Positions 24,779 to 32,919 of a stretch of 64,000 nucleotides of DNA are shown one piece after another (position 1 is the first letter of the stretch; the number at the start of each line of letters is the position of its first letter). The notes below the pieces were generated by a model that made no database searches, had not been told where the DNA came from, and saw only the letters and a list, made by a program, of their open reading frames with translations. Position numbers and translations under genes: made by a program. The DNA is from Clostridium sp. MCC353 (lineage in GTDB: Bacteria > Bacillota > Clostridia > Lachnospirales > Lachnospiraceae). The stretch is from contig NZ_WQPN01000109.1 in NCBI RefSeq assembly GCF_018785315.1, forward strand, positions 153,011-217,010, given 5' to 3'.

Positions 24779-26224
24779 ATGTTAATTGGAAAATCAAAAG
24801 GGCTTCCCGGCGAATTTCTCCTTCTGTTCACAATCTTAATCTGGCTTTTATTTTTCCTTATCTATCTTGGGAACCGCAATAACAAGCTGAACCGCTGGTG
24901 TTTTATCAGCGGAATGTGTTTCAGCATGGGAGTATTCAAAGAATACCTTTATTTCACGTTATTCCCGGTACTGAGCAGCAATTATCCTTGGCTGATGAAC
25001 GAAACCCTGTCCTATACGATCTATTCCGTGCTCACAGCTGTCATGTATTATTATGCCATGCCGTCCGCTGTCGTTTTTGCACTTTATTTCCGCAACCTGG
25101 ATAAATACCGCCCGCGCCTATTTTTCTGGCTCCGCATCGGCGTTTTCATTCCGGCTGTTTTATTCGGCCTGCGTTATCCTTATACTCAGACCCGCTATTT
25201 TCAGCTCTATGATTACGTTTACTATTTGACTGCCGCCGCCTATAACTGGCTGTACGGAATCTTCTTCACCTACCTGATTATCAGCACCCTGAGAAAAGAA
25301 CGGGAATCCGTTACTTACCATCAAAAACGCCTTGTAGCCTTCCTGACGCTGATTCCAATCTGGTACGAACTGCTCAGCGCATTTCTGATCCACGCCCTGA
25401 GAATTAAACCGCTTTTTAAATTATGGCAGGGAAATTTATTCATTATTTTGCTGCTTCTGGTCTACTACCTTTATCATGCATTTAACGAAGGGATTATGGG
25501 GACAAAGTTTGTGCATCAGGCCTATGACTGGAACAAAGAAGGCCGCCTGATCAATAAAAGCGCCCATTTCATACGCCATGTTGTAAAAAATGAAACAGCC
25601 AAAATAGAATGGTGCGCAAACAGCATACAGAATGCCGAGCCCCCTGTCAGCCAGGAAATTGATGATCTGGTCCAGATAATCGTCCGTTCTGCCCAGCATT
25701 TAAACGATTATATGGCCAAAATCAAAGACTACTCCGACGATATCATTCTCGAGCCGGAGCCGGTAGATGTGAAAAAAATGATTGAAACCTGTATCCAGGA
25801 TGTCCGCCTGCTGAAACCAGGCGTCACTTTCCAAACGAATTTTATTTCCGATAAGCCATTATACTGCGATTATAAACATGTAAGCGAGGTCATCAGCAAC
25901 CTGCTGGACAACGCCCTGGATGCCATGGGAGAAATGGGAACCGTCACAGTCACTTACTCAGCCCCCCGAAAACATGGATACGCCTGCATTTCTATCACGG
26001 ATACAGGCTCTGGCATCCCATCCTCACAGCTGTCAAATATGTTTGACCCATACTACACCACAAAAACCACCAATCACCACATGGGACTGGGACTATACTA
26101 CTGCCGCAATGTTATGCATAAACACGGAGGCACCATACAGGCGGAAAGCCAGGAGGGATATGGAACCACCATAACCCTGAACTTCCCCGTCAAAAATGGG
26201 ACGCTAAATAAAAGGAGGGATTGA
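24779..26224 (+). CDS. Membrane sensor histidine kinase
   Basis: A 481-residue kinase. The N-terminal 235 residues contain about seven membrane helices (first 13-31, last 219-234) with no large external domain, which suits a membrane or lipophilic signal. The kinase core has an H-box-like FIRHVVKNETAKIEW with His267, an N box NLLDNALDAMG (about 374-384), G1 DTGSGIP, an F box MFDPYYTTK and G2 MGLGLYYCRNVM. The GGAGG site ends 7 bases before the ATG. Its stop overlaps the purine-rich start region of the response regulator, so the two form one operon, divergent from the GTPase cluster and directly downstream of the 43-bp repeats. Confidence 0.9.
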   Translation: MLIGKSKGLPGEFLLLFTILIWLLFFLIYLGNRNNKLNRWCFISGMCFSMGVFKEYLYFTLFPVLSSNYPWLMNETLSYTIYSVLTAVMYYYAMPSAVVFALYFRNLDKYRPRLFFWLRIGVFIPAVLFGLRYPYTQTRYFQLYDYVYYLTAAAYNWLYGIFFTYLIISTLRKERESVTYHQKRLVAFLTLIPIWYELLSAFLIHALRIKPLFKLWQGNLFIILLLLVYYLYHAFNEGIMGTKFVHQAYDWNKEGRLINKSAHFIRHVVKNETAKIEWCANSIQNAEPPVSQEIDDLVQIIVRSAQHLNDYMAKIKDYSDDIILEPEPVDVKKMIETCIQDVRLLKPGVTFQTNFISDKPLYCDYKHVSEVISNLLDNALDAMGEMGTVTVTYSAPRKHGYACISITDTGSGIPSSQLSNMFDPYYTTKTTNHHMGLGLYYCRNVMHKHGGTIQAESQEGYGTTITLNFPVKNGTLNKRRD

Positions 26225-26226
26225 TT

Positions 26227-26823
26227 TTGCCCGATAGAATACGGATATTAATCGTAGAAGATGATGCAGACTTTTCATTTCTTATAAAAAGCATGATCGA
26301 CAAAGAAGAACAAATGGAAGCCGTCGGCTGCGCCTTCAACCGCCAGGACGCTATTGAAATGGCCTGCCGCCTCCAGCCCGATATTGTGCTCATGGACCTA
26401 AACCTGTCCAGCGTGCATTTGGACGGAATCGAAGCGTCCAGGGAAATCCGGCTCCTTACAGACGCGAAAGTCATCATACTCACCGCCTTCGAAGACCCAC
26501 AGATCACAATCGAAGCCTGTAAAAATTCTTTTGCCTGCGCCTACGTCTTCAAAAGCCAGTTTTCCATACTACCCGATACCATACGAAAAGCCGCCTCCGG
26601 CCCCACACCGCAGGAATATATGATCAATTCCCTGATCTTATCGGATTTATCCACCGCTGAACGGTCAGTTTTTTTAATGATGATGGGGGAAGATGTAAAG
26701 CTGAGATCAACAGCTAAAACGATTTATAATCAGAAAGCCGGACTGCTGAAAAAACTGAATTTAAAGAGCCAGGAAGAATTAAAGCATTTGTTCGGCGGGA
26801 TGATGTTTGACAGGGGGAATTGA
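26227..26823 (+). CDS. Response regulator with degenerate LuxR-type HTH
   Basis: The 198-residue protein has a receiver domain with the acidic pocket EDD (11-13), phospho-acceptor Asp57 in VLMDLNLS, a Thr in IILTAFED and Lys in VFKSQF. The C-terminal segment LSTAERSVFLMMMGEDVKLRS and TAKTIYNQKAGLLKKLNLKS resembles a LuxR/NarL helix-turn-helix with replaced positions. The start is most likely the TTG at 26227, eight bases after AGGAGG; an in-frame TTG at 26221 overlaps the kinase stop but sits too close to the site. It is the cognate partner of the upstream kinase and a candidate regulator of the divergent cluster. Confidence 0.85.
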   Translation: MPDRIRILIVEDDADFSFLIKSMIDKEEQMEAVGCAFNRQDAIEMACRLQPDIVLMDLNLSSVHLDGIEASREIRLLTDAKVIILTAFEDPQITIEACKNSFACAYVFKSQFSILPDTIRKAASGPTPQEYMINSLILSDLSTAERSVFLMMMGEDVKLRSTAKTIYNQKAGLLKKLNLKSQEELKHLFGGMMFDRGN

Positions 26824-26833
26824 ACTCCCCCTG
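26811..26833 (+). terminator. GC hairpin at the end of the response regulator gene
   Basis: CAGGGGG and CCCCCTG form a stem over the stop codon. No clear T-run follows, so termination may be weak. Confidence 0.4.
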
Positions 26834-26900
26834 TGCTCAGTCTATTCCATCTTGCAATAAAGTTTATCACTATTTCCTAAGGTTGTACTGGCTGTACTTC

Positions 26901-26944
26901 GCGTCAGATACAGTCTATCTCTGCGTCAGATACAGCCTATCTCT
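26901..26944. repeat. 22-bp tandem duplication
   Basis: Two copies of a 22-base unit beginning GCGTCAGATACAG lie head to tail with one mismatch. The second copy contains the stop codon of the minus-strand methyltransferase, so the duplication may have changed the C-terminus or the 3' untranslated region. Confidence 0.85.
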
Positions 26945-27527
26945 TTTTCCGCAAAATTAAATTCAGCCATTTTTCATTTTCTTTTCCTGGCCGCTTATCA
27001 AAACTCAGCCACATTTCTTCTATAGAGAACAGATCCGCTATATTTGTAATTTCACTTATCTTTTCTTCCGTCATATCTGTAAAGTAACGCCCATTCCGCT
27101 CCCCTTCCCTTTCGCCATACTTAAAAGAAGAATAAAGAATTCCTTTCGATCTAAGAGCCCTTTCCATCTTTTCAAATACGTCGGCCAATTCCTCTTTTGT
27201 CAGGTGCAGAATCGAAGAACAAGCCCAAATCCCATCATATTTCTCCAATTCATCCAGTTCCTGAAATAACATCTGTTTCACTTCAATCTGCGCATACTCC
27301 GAAGCCATTTTGACAAATTCTATGGATCCGTCAATGGCTTCTACCTGAAATCCGTTTTCCAAAAAATACTTAGTATCCCGTCCCGACCCACAGCCGAAAT
27401 CCAGAACCATACCTCCCGGTTTTATATAACTAAGAAATTTATCCTGCAAATCCGTTAAATTCAAGGATCTGGTGCAGTCGATGAACTCTTTTGCATTTTG
27501 ATTATAGTACTCTAATGTATTTGGCAT
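26937..27527 (-). CDS. Class I SAM-dependent methyltransferase
   Basis: This 196-residue protein has the SAM motif VLDFGCGSGRDTKYFLENG (motif I), an acidic motif II (VEAIDGSIEFV), and a motif IV region GIWACSSILHL. The layout is that of short stand-alone methyltransferases related to TehB/UbiE-type small-molecule enzymes; the substrate is unknown. A GAGGAGG site precedes the ATG at 27527. The stop lies within the 22-bp duplication. The gene stands alone between the two-component operon and a broken ATPase gene. Confidence 0.85.
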   Translation of the reverse strand: MPNTLEYYNQNAKEFIDCTRSLNLTDLQDKFLSYIKPGGMVLDFGCGSGRDTKYFLENGFQVEAIDGSIEFVKMASEYAQIEVKQMLFQELDELEKYDGIWACSSILHLTKEELADVFEKMERALRSKGILYSSFKYGEREGERNGRYFTDMTEEKISEITNIADLFSIEEMWLSFDKRPGKENEKWLNLILRKKR

Positions 27528-27537
27528 TGGTTCCTCC

Positions 27538-28730
27538 TCAGTTCCATTCTTTCTCCATTAAAAACTCGCGAACATTCCAATGTTTAATTCCATTCCGGCT
27601 CATATCAAATTCATCCATAGAAACTACATATTTCGGATAATTATCTTTTACCGTATTATACACCCCGAATTCTCTCTATATCGTCTCCACTGACGGCAGC
27701 AGATAGCAAACCTGTACATATAGCTTTTCTCCCCTCTGTTCACATACAAAGTCAAGTTCCTTCTCTGAAGCCTTTCCAACTGTTACCTGATATCCATGTC
27801 TCACCAGCTCCATAAAAACTATATTCTCCAAAATCAAATTTATATTTCTCCGGTTCCCCCCGAATACAGCCTCCTTGATTCCTTGGTCTACTATATAATA
27901 TTTCTCATTAACTGTGAGAATCTTCTTTCTCTGCAAATCCTGTCTTTTTACCCTATAAAATAAAAATGCTTCTTCGCAGGCCTTAATATAATTTAAAATC
28001 GTTTCGGGAGCACTGTTCTTCCCTCTCTTTTTAAATACTTGGAAATCGCAGTAGCAGAAAACGGGGTTCCTATATTTGCCGTAATATAGGAAATAATCCG
28101 CTCCTGCAAATCTACATCACGTATACGATTGCGTTTTGCCACATTCTTTAAAACCACCGAGTTATACAACTCCTGCAGATACTGAATGCACGGCTCTACC
28201 TCATAACGCAGATTTCTAAGATAAGGCATCCCTCCAACTGTTAGATATTTATCAAACATCTCTCTGAAATCTGCATCGGGAAATATCGTCTGATACAGCC
28301 CCATAAACTCCACATAAGAAAAGGGATAAATAGCAAATTCCACATAACGCCCTGCAAGGTAAGTAGCAAGTTCACACGAAAGCAATATTGCATTCGAGTC
28401 CGTAATGTAGATATCGCAGTTAAATTCTACTTCGAAAGAGTTAATACACTTCTCCCAATTGGCAAATTCTTGTATTTCATCAAAAAATAAATACATCTTA
28501 CCAGATATCTGCTCTTTCCTTCGGCATATCTCATCGTGAAACGCCTCTGTTGTACATAAATACGAATTACTCATATTTTTAAAATTGACGAAAATAAACT
28601 GTTCTCTCAATATACCTGCTGCTAAAGGCTCTTCTTGTATCAACTGAAGCATAACAGAGTTTCCGCTTCGCCTGATACCGATCAAAACCTTAATCAATTC
28701 ATTTCCTATAAACGGCCGTATCCTGCTCAT
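27538..28730 (-). pseudogene. AAA_14/DUF4143-type ATPase, inactivated
   Basis: Fragments on the minus strand reconstruct one AAA ATPase with a DUF4143-like C-terminus. The N-terminal part (28730 to about 27993) has GIRRSGNSVMLQLI, where the Walker A Lys is replaced by Asn, FFDEIQEF as Walker B and ITDSNAILLSCELATYLAGR. A frameshift near 28000 breaks the frame. The next part (27936-27676) has RKKILTVNEKYYIVDQGI and KELDFVCEQRGEKLYVQV, a PD-(D/E)XK-like segment. A TAG at 27673-27675 interrupts ETI-RE, and the last exon-like stretch ends KHWNVREFLMEKEWN. At least one frameshift, one nonsense codon and a P-loop substitution make it non-functional. Confidence 0.85.
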
Positions 28731-28917
28731 ATAGTTTTCTCACTTTATCATAGTATACACCCCCCAAAAAAATCGTGCATATTTTATAATGTGTAATTAA
28801 TATATTTTTTATTATTATATTTTCATCAGTTGCAGCTTATAATATATATTTATTTTTAAAAAAGCAAGTTATAATTAATATTTTTACACTATTCTACAAA
28901 ATCTTTTAAAAAACAAA

Positions 28918-28954
28918 AACCTCAGGATCCTTGATTTTCTCAAGATTCCTGAAG
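28918..28954 (-). terminator. Terminator beside the truncated tRNA-Cys copy
   Basis: CTTCAGGAATCTTGA and TCAAGGATCCTGAGG form a long stem with few mismatches, followed on the minus strand by a T-rich tail. It occupies the same place relative to the tRNA-Cys 3' copy as the terminator at 63459-63490 does next to the intact gene, so it may be the original terminator of tRNA-Cys. Confidence 0.75.
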
Positions 28955-28989
28955 TTTCATAAGAGAGGCGACAACCAGCTTTGAACTGG
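28955..28989 (-). repeat. Left attachment-site copy (tRNA-Cys 3' end)
   Basis: These 35 bases match 63488-63522 with one mismatch (C at 28979, A at 63512). In the right copy they are the 3' arm and T-arm of an intact tRNA-Cys; here the match stops at 28989 and the rest of the tRNA is missing. This is what a tyrosine recombinase leaves when an element integrates at a tRNA 3' end. Confidence 0.8.
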
Positions 28990-29161
28990 ATGACGGCTGA
29001 AAAACGTTGAAGAAGGGAGGGGGGGCACATGCCGAGGGGTGGTTGCGCAAGCGGGAGGGCAAACAAAATATTTATAATATAAGCATTTATGACTATAGAT
29101 ATTATTGACCACATTTCATATACCATTCCTACGGTAGTGTAAATTAGTTTGTATTTTTTAT

Positions 29162-29752
29162 GGAAGTGGCTAAGGAACAAATTCGATAGATTATTTCAGA
29201 AAACAACCTTTCCAGAGTTGCGAATGTTAATTCCTTTCTCAAAGGAAGTTTTAAGATCATCCTTCAGGAACTCATAGAAGCGGAGCTGAATGCTTCCCTT
29301 GGATATGAAAAGAATCAGAAGGGGAATATAACAACTGATAATAAACGGAATGCATATTCCTCAAAAAACTCTCAAAAGCCAATATGGGGAGTTCTAGGTG
29401 ACTGTTCCCAGGGATCGCAGCAGGGAGTTTGAGCCAAAATTGATTTCCAAATATCAGCATGACATCTCTGGCATCGAGGAGAATGTCATCTCCTTGTATG
29501 CAAGAGGAATGAGCACACGGGGTATCCATGACCAGCTACAGGATCTCTATGGGATTGAGTTGTCGGCAGAGATGGTTAGTAAGATTACCGATAAGATCCT
29601 GCCACAGGTGAAGGAGTGGCAGTCTCGTCCGCTGCCCCCGCTCTATCCCTATGTCTTTATTGACTGCGTGCATTATAAGATACGGAAAGACGGGCGCCTC
29701 CTGAGCCGGGCGGCCTATGTAGTGCTGGAGGCACAACGTAGGGGTATATTAT
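29162..29752 (+). pseudogene. IS256-family transposase fragment
   Basis: The early part reads like the IS256 N-terminus (FLKGSFKIILQELIEAELNA and LGYEKNQKGN) but contains stop codons and a frameshift near 29395. The following frame gives VPRDRSREFEPKLISKYQ and ISLYARGMSTRGIHDQLQDL, then a DDE catalytic Asp region YVFIDCVHYKIRKDG. It ends abruptly near 29750 with more than half of the transposase missing. It lies just inside the left island boundary. Confidence 0.85.
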
Positions 29753-29846
29753 GAAAAGTAAGTTATTATGCAAAGGTGAGGCCACACTTTGTTGATTTTA
29801 TGGTGAGTATGGGCTCTTTGGACTCTGCATAATTCGGAAGAACTCC

Positions 29847-30072
29847 TTACAAAGATTTCAGCCAATCAAGAAGGGATTTATCCTTTTTCCATGTCGGCAG
29901 TTCGTCAGATGTTAGACTATTACACCTCCATCAATGCCTTGCATTTCATTTTTTCGTCTGACCGATCGTATATTTCAGTTGTAGCAATATCAGAATGTCC
30001 CAGTAAAGCTCTGATATAAACAAGATTGACTCCGAATTGAAGCAGATGCATTGCTGTCCTGAAAACATGATT
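29847..30072 (-). pseudogene. Tyrosine recombinase, C-terminal remnant
   Basis: The minus strand encodes NHVFRTAMHLLQFGVNLVYI, then LLGHSDIATTEIYDRSDEK, which carries the His-x-x-Arg, Gly-His and nucleophile Tyr of the integrase catalytic domain. A stop follows, and in another frame the usual tail LPTWKKDKSLLDWLKSL appears, so the gene is frameshifted as well as lacking its N-terminus. Its position less than 1 kb inside the left attachment copy makes it the likely relic of the island integrase, although it could also derive from another inserted element. Confidence 0.8.
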
Positions 30073-30402
30073 CAGTGGCGCCCCTATAAACAAGCATCCT
30101 AAATAAGCTCGCTTTTGGCGGGCATACAGACTGCTCTGAAAAGTTAAATATTAAAAAAAGTAATAAAATAGTATGCTTAATGAGCCCATGGAGATCGTTG
30201 GCTTTTCCCCTAATTTTATTATTCTCTTTTCGGAGATGTGTGCTCTTCTTTTTCCCTGCACTTTCATTATTACATGGTACTAATCCGGCCCAGGAGCAGA
30301 GGTGTGCTACTGTAGGAAATTACTCCATACTAAAACCTATTTCTGCCACAATCCATTCTGCTGTCCGTTTCCCTATTCCGAGAATCCCATCCAAACTCTA
30401 AA
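30073..30402. other. Intergenic, no gene recognised
   Basis: About 330 AT-rich bases between two decayed mobile genes. I see no convincing coding frame, RNA gene or repeat. Confidence 0.6.
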
Positions 30403-30964
30403 TTAACTCTTCGTTTGATTCTGTTTTTTAATCTCCTCGTCTAATTGAGTAATGATGCTATCTAGTGCCTTTACATGTTCCACTTGATTCCAGATCATAA
30501 TTTTTTGATGCTTTTTTAAGTAGCCCTTCAATGCTCTATTTAGCTCCTTTTTTTTGCTTACGACAAAGCTTCTGGCAAGCTTGCTTAACTGTTCGGCATC
30601 TGTATTTCCATCTGCAATTGCACAGAGTATTCCCATTCCTGTTTAACCAGAAATATCAGTTATGACAGAACCGAGTTTGATATTAGCTCCTTCCAAAGTA
30701 GAATTGAGCGTTTACAACTAAGGTTTTAAACGATTCCTCTTCTAACAGGTTATAAATTGTTTTCCAATAAACTCCTGTTGCCTACATTGAAACCACCTGT
30801 ATCTCATTTTTGTTTAACCACGAGGCAACCTTAATAATCTCATCTGTTATTGTTCCAAAAGACCTTATTTCTTTTTTCCTACCAACAAGTATACAAGCGA
30901 CAATCAAATCTTTATGAATATCTAACCCACAACACTTGTAATAAATTAATTTCATTTCATTCAA
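30403..30964 (-). pseudogene. IS110-family transposase fragments
   Basis: The 5' part (30964-30782) encodes YYKCCGLDIHKDLIVACILV, the DEDD-type N-terminus of IS110 transposases, followed by FGTITDEIIKVASWLNKN. The middle part (30636-30403) encodes a helical segment ARSFVVSKKKELNRALKGYL and ALDSIITQLDEEI. They are in different frames with a gap between, and the C-terminal Ser domain is absent. It is a dead copy. Confidence 0.85.
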
Positions 30965-31036
30965 AGGTAAATTTATAACTGATGCAGCTACTTGTAAAAA
31001 CCGGACTGCTCTGTGAAGTGGATAAAAACCTTCCCC

Positions 31037-31756
31037 TCAATATGTTGTATAAAAAAGGAGCCGTAAATCAGTCTGTAGAACAGGCTTAGAAGCGCCAAAT
31101 CTGTAGACAAATACGGTGTTGGAGTGCAAACACCGTATTTCTTTTATACTGAATTTCGATGCAAGTTTTTTTAGTAAAGCATGACCTGACTGGTCAAACA
31201 ACCCCTGTTTCTGTTTTAACTTTGCCAGCTTCTTTAAATTCGCACTTGCGAAAGCCAGTTCGACCTTCATTTCCATCCGAGCTTTTCCTTTCATCTGCGT
31301 ATATCAGAAACCATGCGCTTCTTTTGCCATTCCAAATAAACGTTCAATGGTTTCTTTTCTCTATGCGTAAAGTTCTTTCATTCCCAATGTATAGCGGATC
31401 TCTTCACATTCTTCCATGTAGAATTTCCAGATATGCCGTGTTACCACTTTAACATGATCACAGCTTCCTGCATATTCACATAAGTAAAGACATGTTCCGC
31501 ATACTTCTCCGCAGCTCTTATATTCACGGTATTCATTCCGATTTGTTATGCTATATTCTAACACTTAATTGTTTGGACAAAAAAAGCCGTCGTACTGTTC
31601 ATCATAAACGTAGTCATCTTTTCGTAAATATCCCATTTTAGTCATAGGCCTTTTATACGAAAACAATGGCTGAATTACATCATCAATCAGGGGTTTCGCT
31701 ATGGCTGGGGTTTATAGCCGGCATCTGCTAATAATGTCTGAATTTCAATCAGCTTA
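31037..31756 (-). pseudogene. IS1182-family transposase fragments
   Basis: Pieces in order on the minus strand are LLADAGYKPQP, SYKRPMTKMGYLRKDDYVYD and FFCPNN, then YSITNRNEYREYKSCGEVCG, VVTRHIWKFYMEECEEIRYT and GMKELYA, and finally KARMEMKVELAFASANLKKL. These are the consecutive conserved blocks of the C-terminal half of IS1182 transposases. In-frame stops and frameshifts separate them, and the N-terminal half is missing. Confidence 0.85.
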
Positions 31757-31935
31757 AAATTCTGCTCTGCGGTCTGTGAAGATTATGTGGAACAGAATAA
31801 GGACGTCATACTCCAAGCGTTTTTCTAGGTGGTCAAATACCATACGGACGGTGCCGGCTGTGCAACGGTTCATCAAATAGGACAGGAACAGTTTCTCTTT
31901 GTCTAAAAAGAAGGTCAGGAGCACCTTTTTTAGTC
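31757..31935 (-). pseudogene. IS30-family transposase fragment
   Basis: About 58 residues (KKVLLTFFLDKEKLFLSYLM, then MVFDHLEKRL and a degraded FTDRRAEF) correspond to the core of an IS30 DDE transposase around the second Asp. It is cut by the IS1182 relic on one side and lacks both ends. Confidence 0.7.
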
Positions 31936-32605
31936 TCGTGAGGACTGTACGGTATCCATCGTTTTAAGCATTGATTATTGTACATATATGCATCGGCAAA
32001 TCGTACAAGCTCCGGAATTCGTTTTAATTTCGAATGGAATGGGCAGCCAGTTATTAAACGAAAAGATATGATAACAGTTAGTTGGAATAGTTGGGTTCAG
32101 GCAGAAAAAAGTGCAAACGTGTAATACAAATATATATACAGTGGTGGTACAACCAAGAATCAGACTCCGACTTATGTAAGCAAAGTAATGGTAACAGATA
32201 TGGTGGTAGATATAAATCAACGCAGTGATAGATGACAACTATTATGACGCGCAGAATGGAAATTGCACATTTATTGTTGATTCTTCTGGAGAAAGAGATA
32301 TGCATACAGTTGGTTTTTTTGCACATCAGTCACTTAGTCTGAAACCACCATTTAGTGTTTCAGTTACTGGATCGGGTGCAAACCCATATTATCTATTAAA
32401 CTTGTAAATACAAGTGAAGTAAAAAAGTTATCAACATCAAGTCGTGTTAAAAGGTAGGAAAATGAAAAAATAGGAATATCAAATATGGCATATAGCCGAA
32501 AAGTACGCATCTGGCTTTGGACAATCTTAGTAATCGTAGTAATTTTTTCTAGATTTATTATAATTATTCCGCACGAACGGAACGGCGAAATTTTGCCATT
32601 ATCGG
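31936..32605. other. Intergenic, no gene recognised
   Basis: About 670 bases between the IS relics and the regulator relic. Short open frames on both strands show no similarity to families I know and lack ribosome-binding sites. It may be decayed coding DNA. Confidence 0.5.
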
Positions 32606-32634
32606 TTTACTATCGACGGATACAATGATATAAT
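32606..32634 (+). promoter_or_regulatory. Candidate promoter for the plus-strand defence operon
   Basis: TTTACT, a 17-base spacer and a perfect TATAAT lie about 290 bases upstream of the NERD-UvrD gene and just before a broken XRE regulator gene. Transcription from here would read through the regulator relic into the operon. Confidence 0.45.
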
Positions 32635-32681
32635 TTACTAAGATGTGTGAACTCTTGGGTCTTAATATAGAGGGCTCATAA

Positions 32682-32889
32682 GTGGCAATCAGTTATAAAA
32701 AGCTTTGGCATATTCTTATTGATCTAGACATGAAAAAGAAAGATTTAGAGCGGTTAGCCGGAGTAAGTGACTACACCACAAAAAGCTGACTCGTAATGAA
32801 AACGTATCAGCTGAAGTTTTATAAAAAATTTGCGTTGCCTAAGGCTGCCCTATTGATGATTTTGTAGAATTTCGGCAGATGAGGAATAA
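32682..32889 (+). pseudogene. XRE-family regulator, inactivated
   Basis: A GTG-initiated frame encodes AISYKKLWHILIDLDMKKKD and LERLAGVSDYTTKS, then stops. In the next frame come LTRNENVSAEVL, a stop, KICVA, a stop and GCPIDDFVEF. Together they spell a small XRE helix-turn-helix protein of about 68 residues with one frameshift and two nonsense codons. Such proteins often repress the defence operon they precede; here the regulator is dead. Confidence 0.8.
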
Positions 32890-32919
32890 CATCCAACTTC
32901 TCAGAAACGAGGTATCGTT

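Noticed and set aside
26811..26833. Strong terminator for the two-component operon
   Set aside because: The hairpin is GC-rich but lacks a following T-run, so it is kept only as a low-confidence entry.
28955..28990. Second tRNA-Cys gene
   Set aside because: Only the 3' arm and T-arm remain; the sequence to the right cannot form the anticodon arm, D-arm or 5' acceptor strand.
31975..32410. Small genes in the gap after the IS relics
   Set aside because: Short overlapping frames on both strands with no start sites or recognisable motifs.
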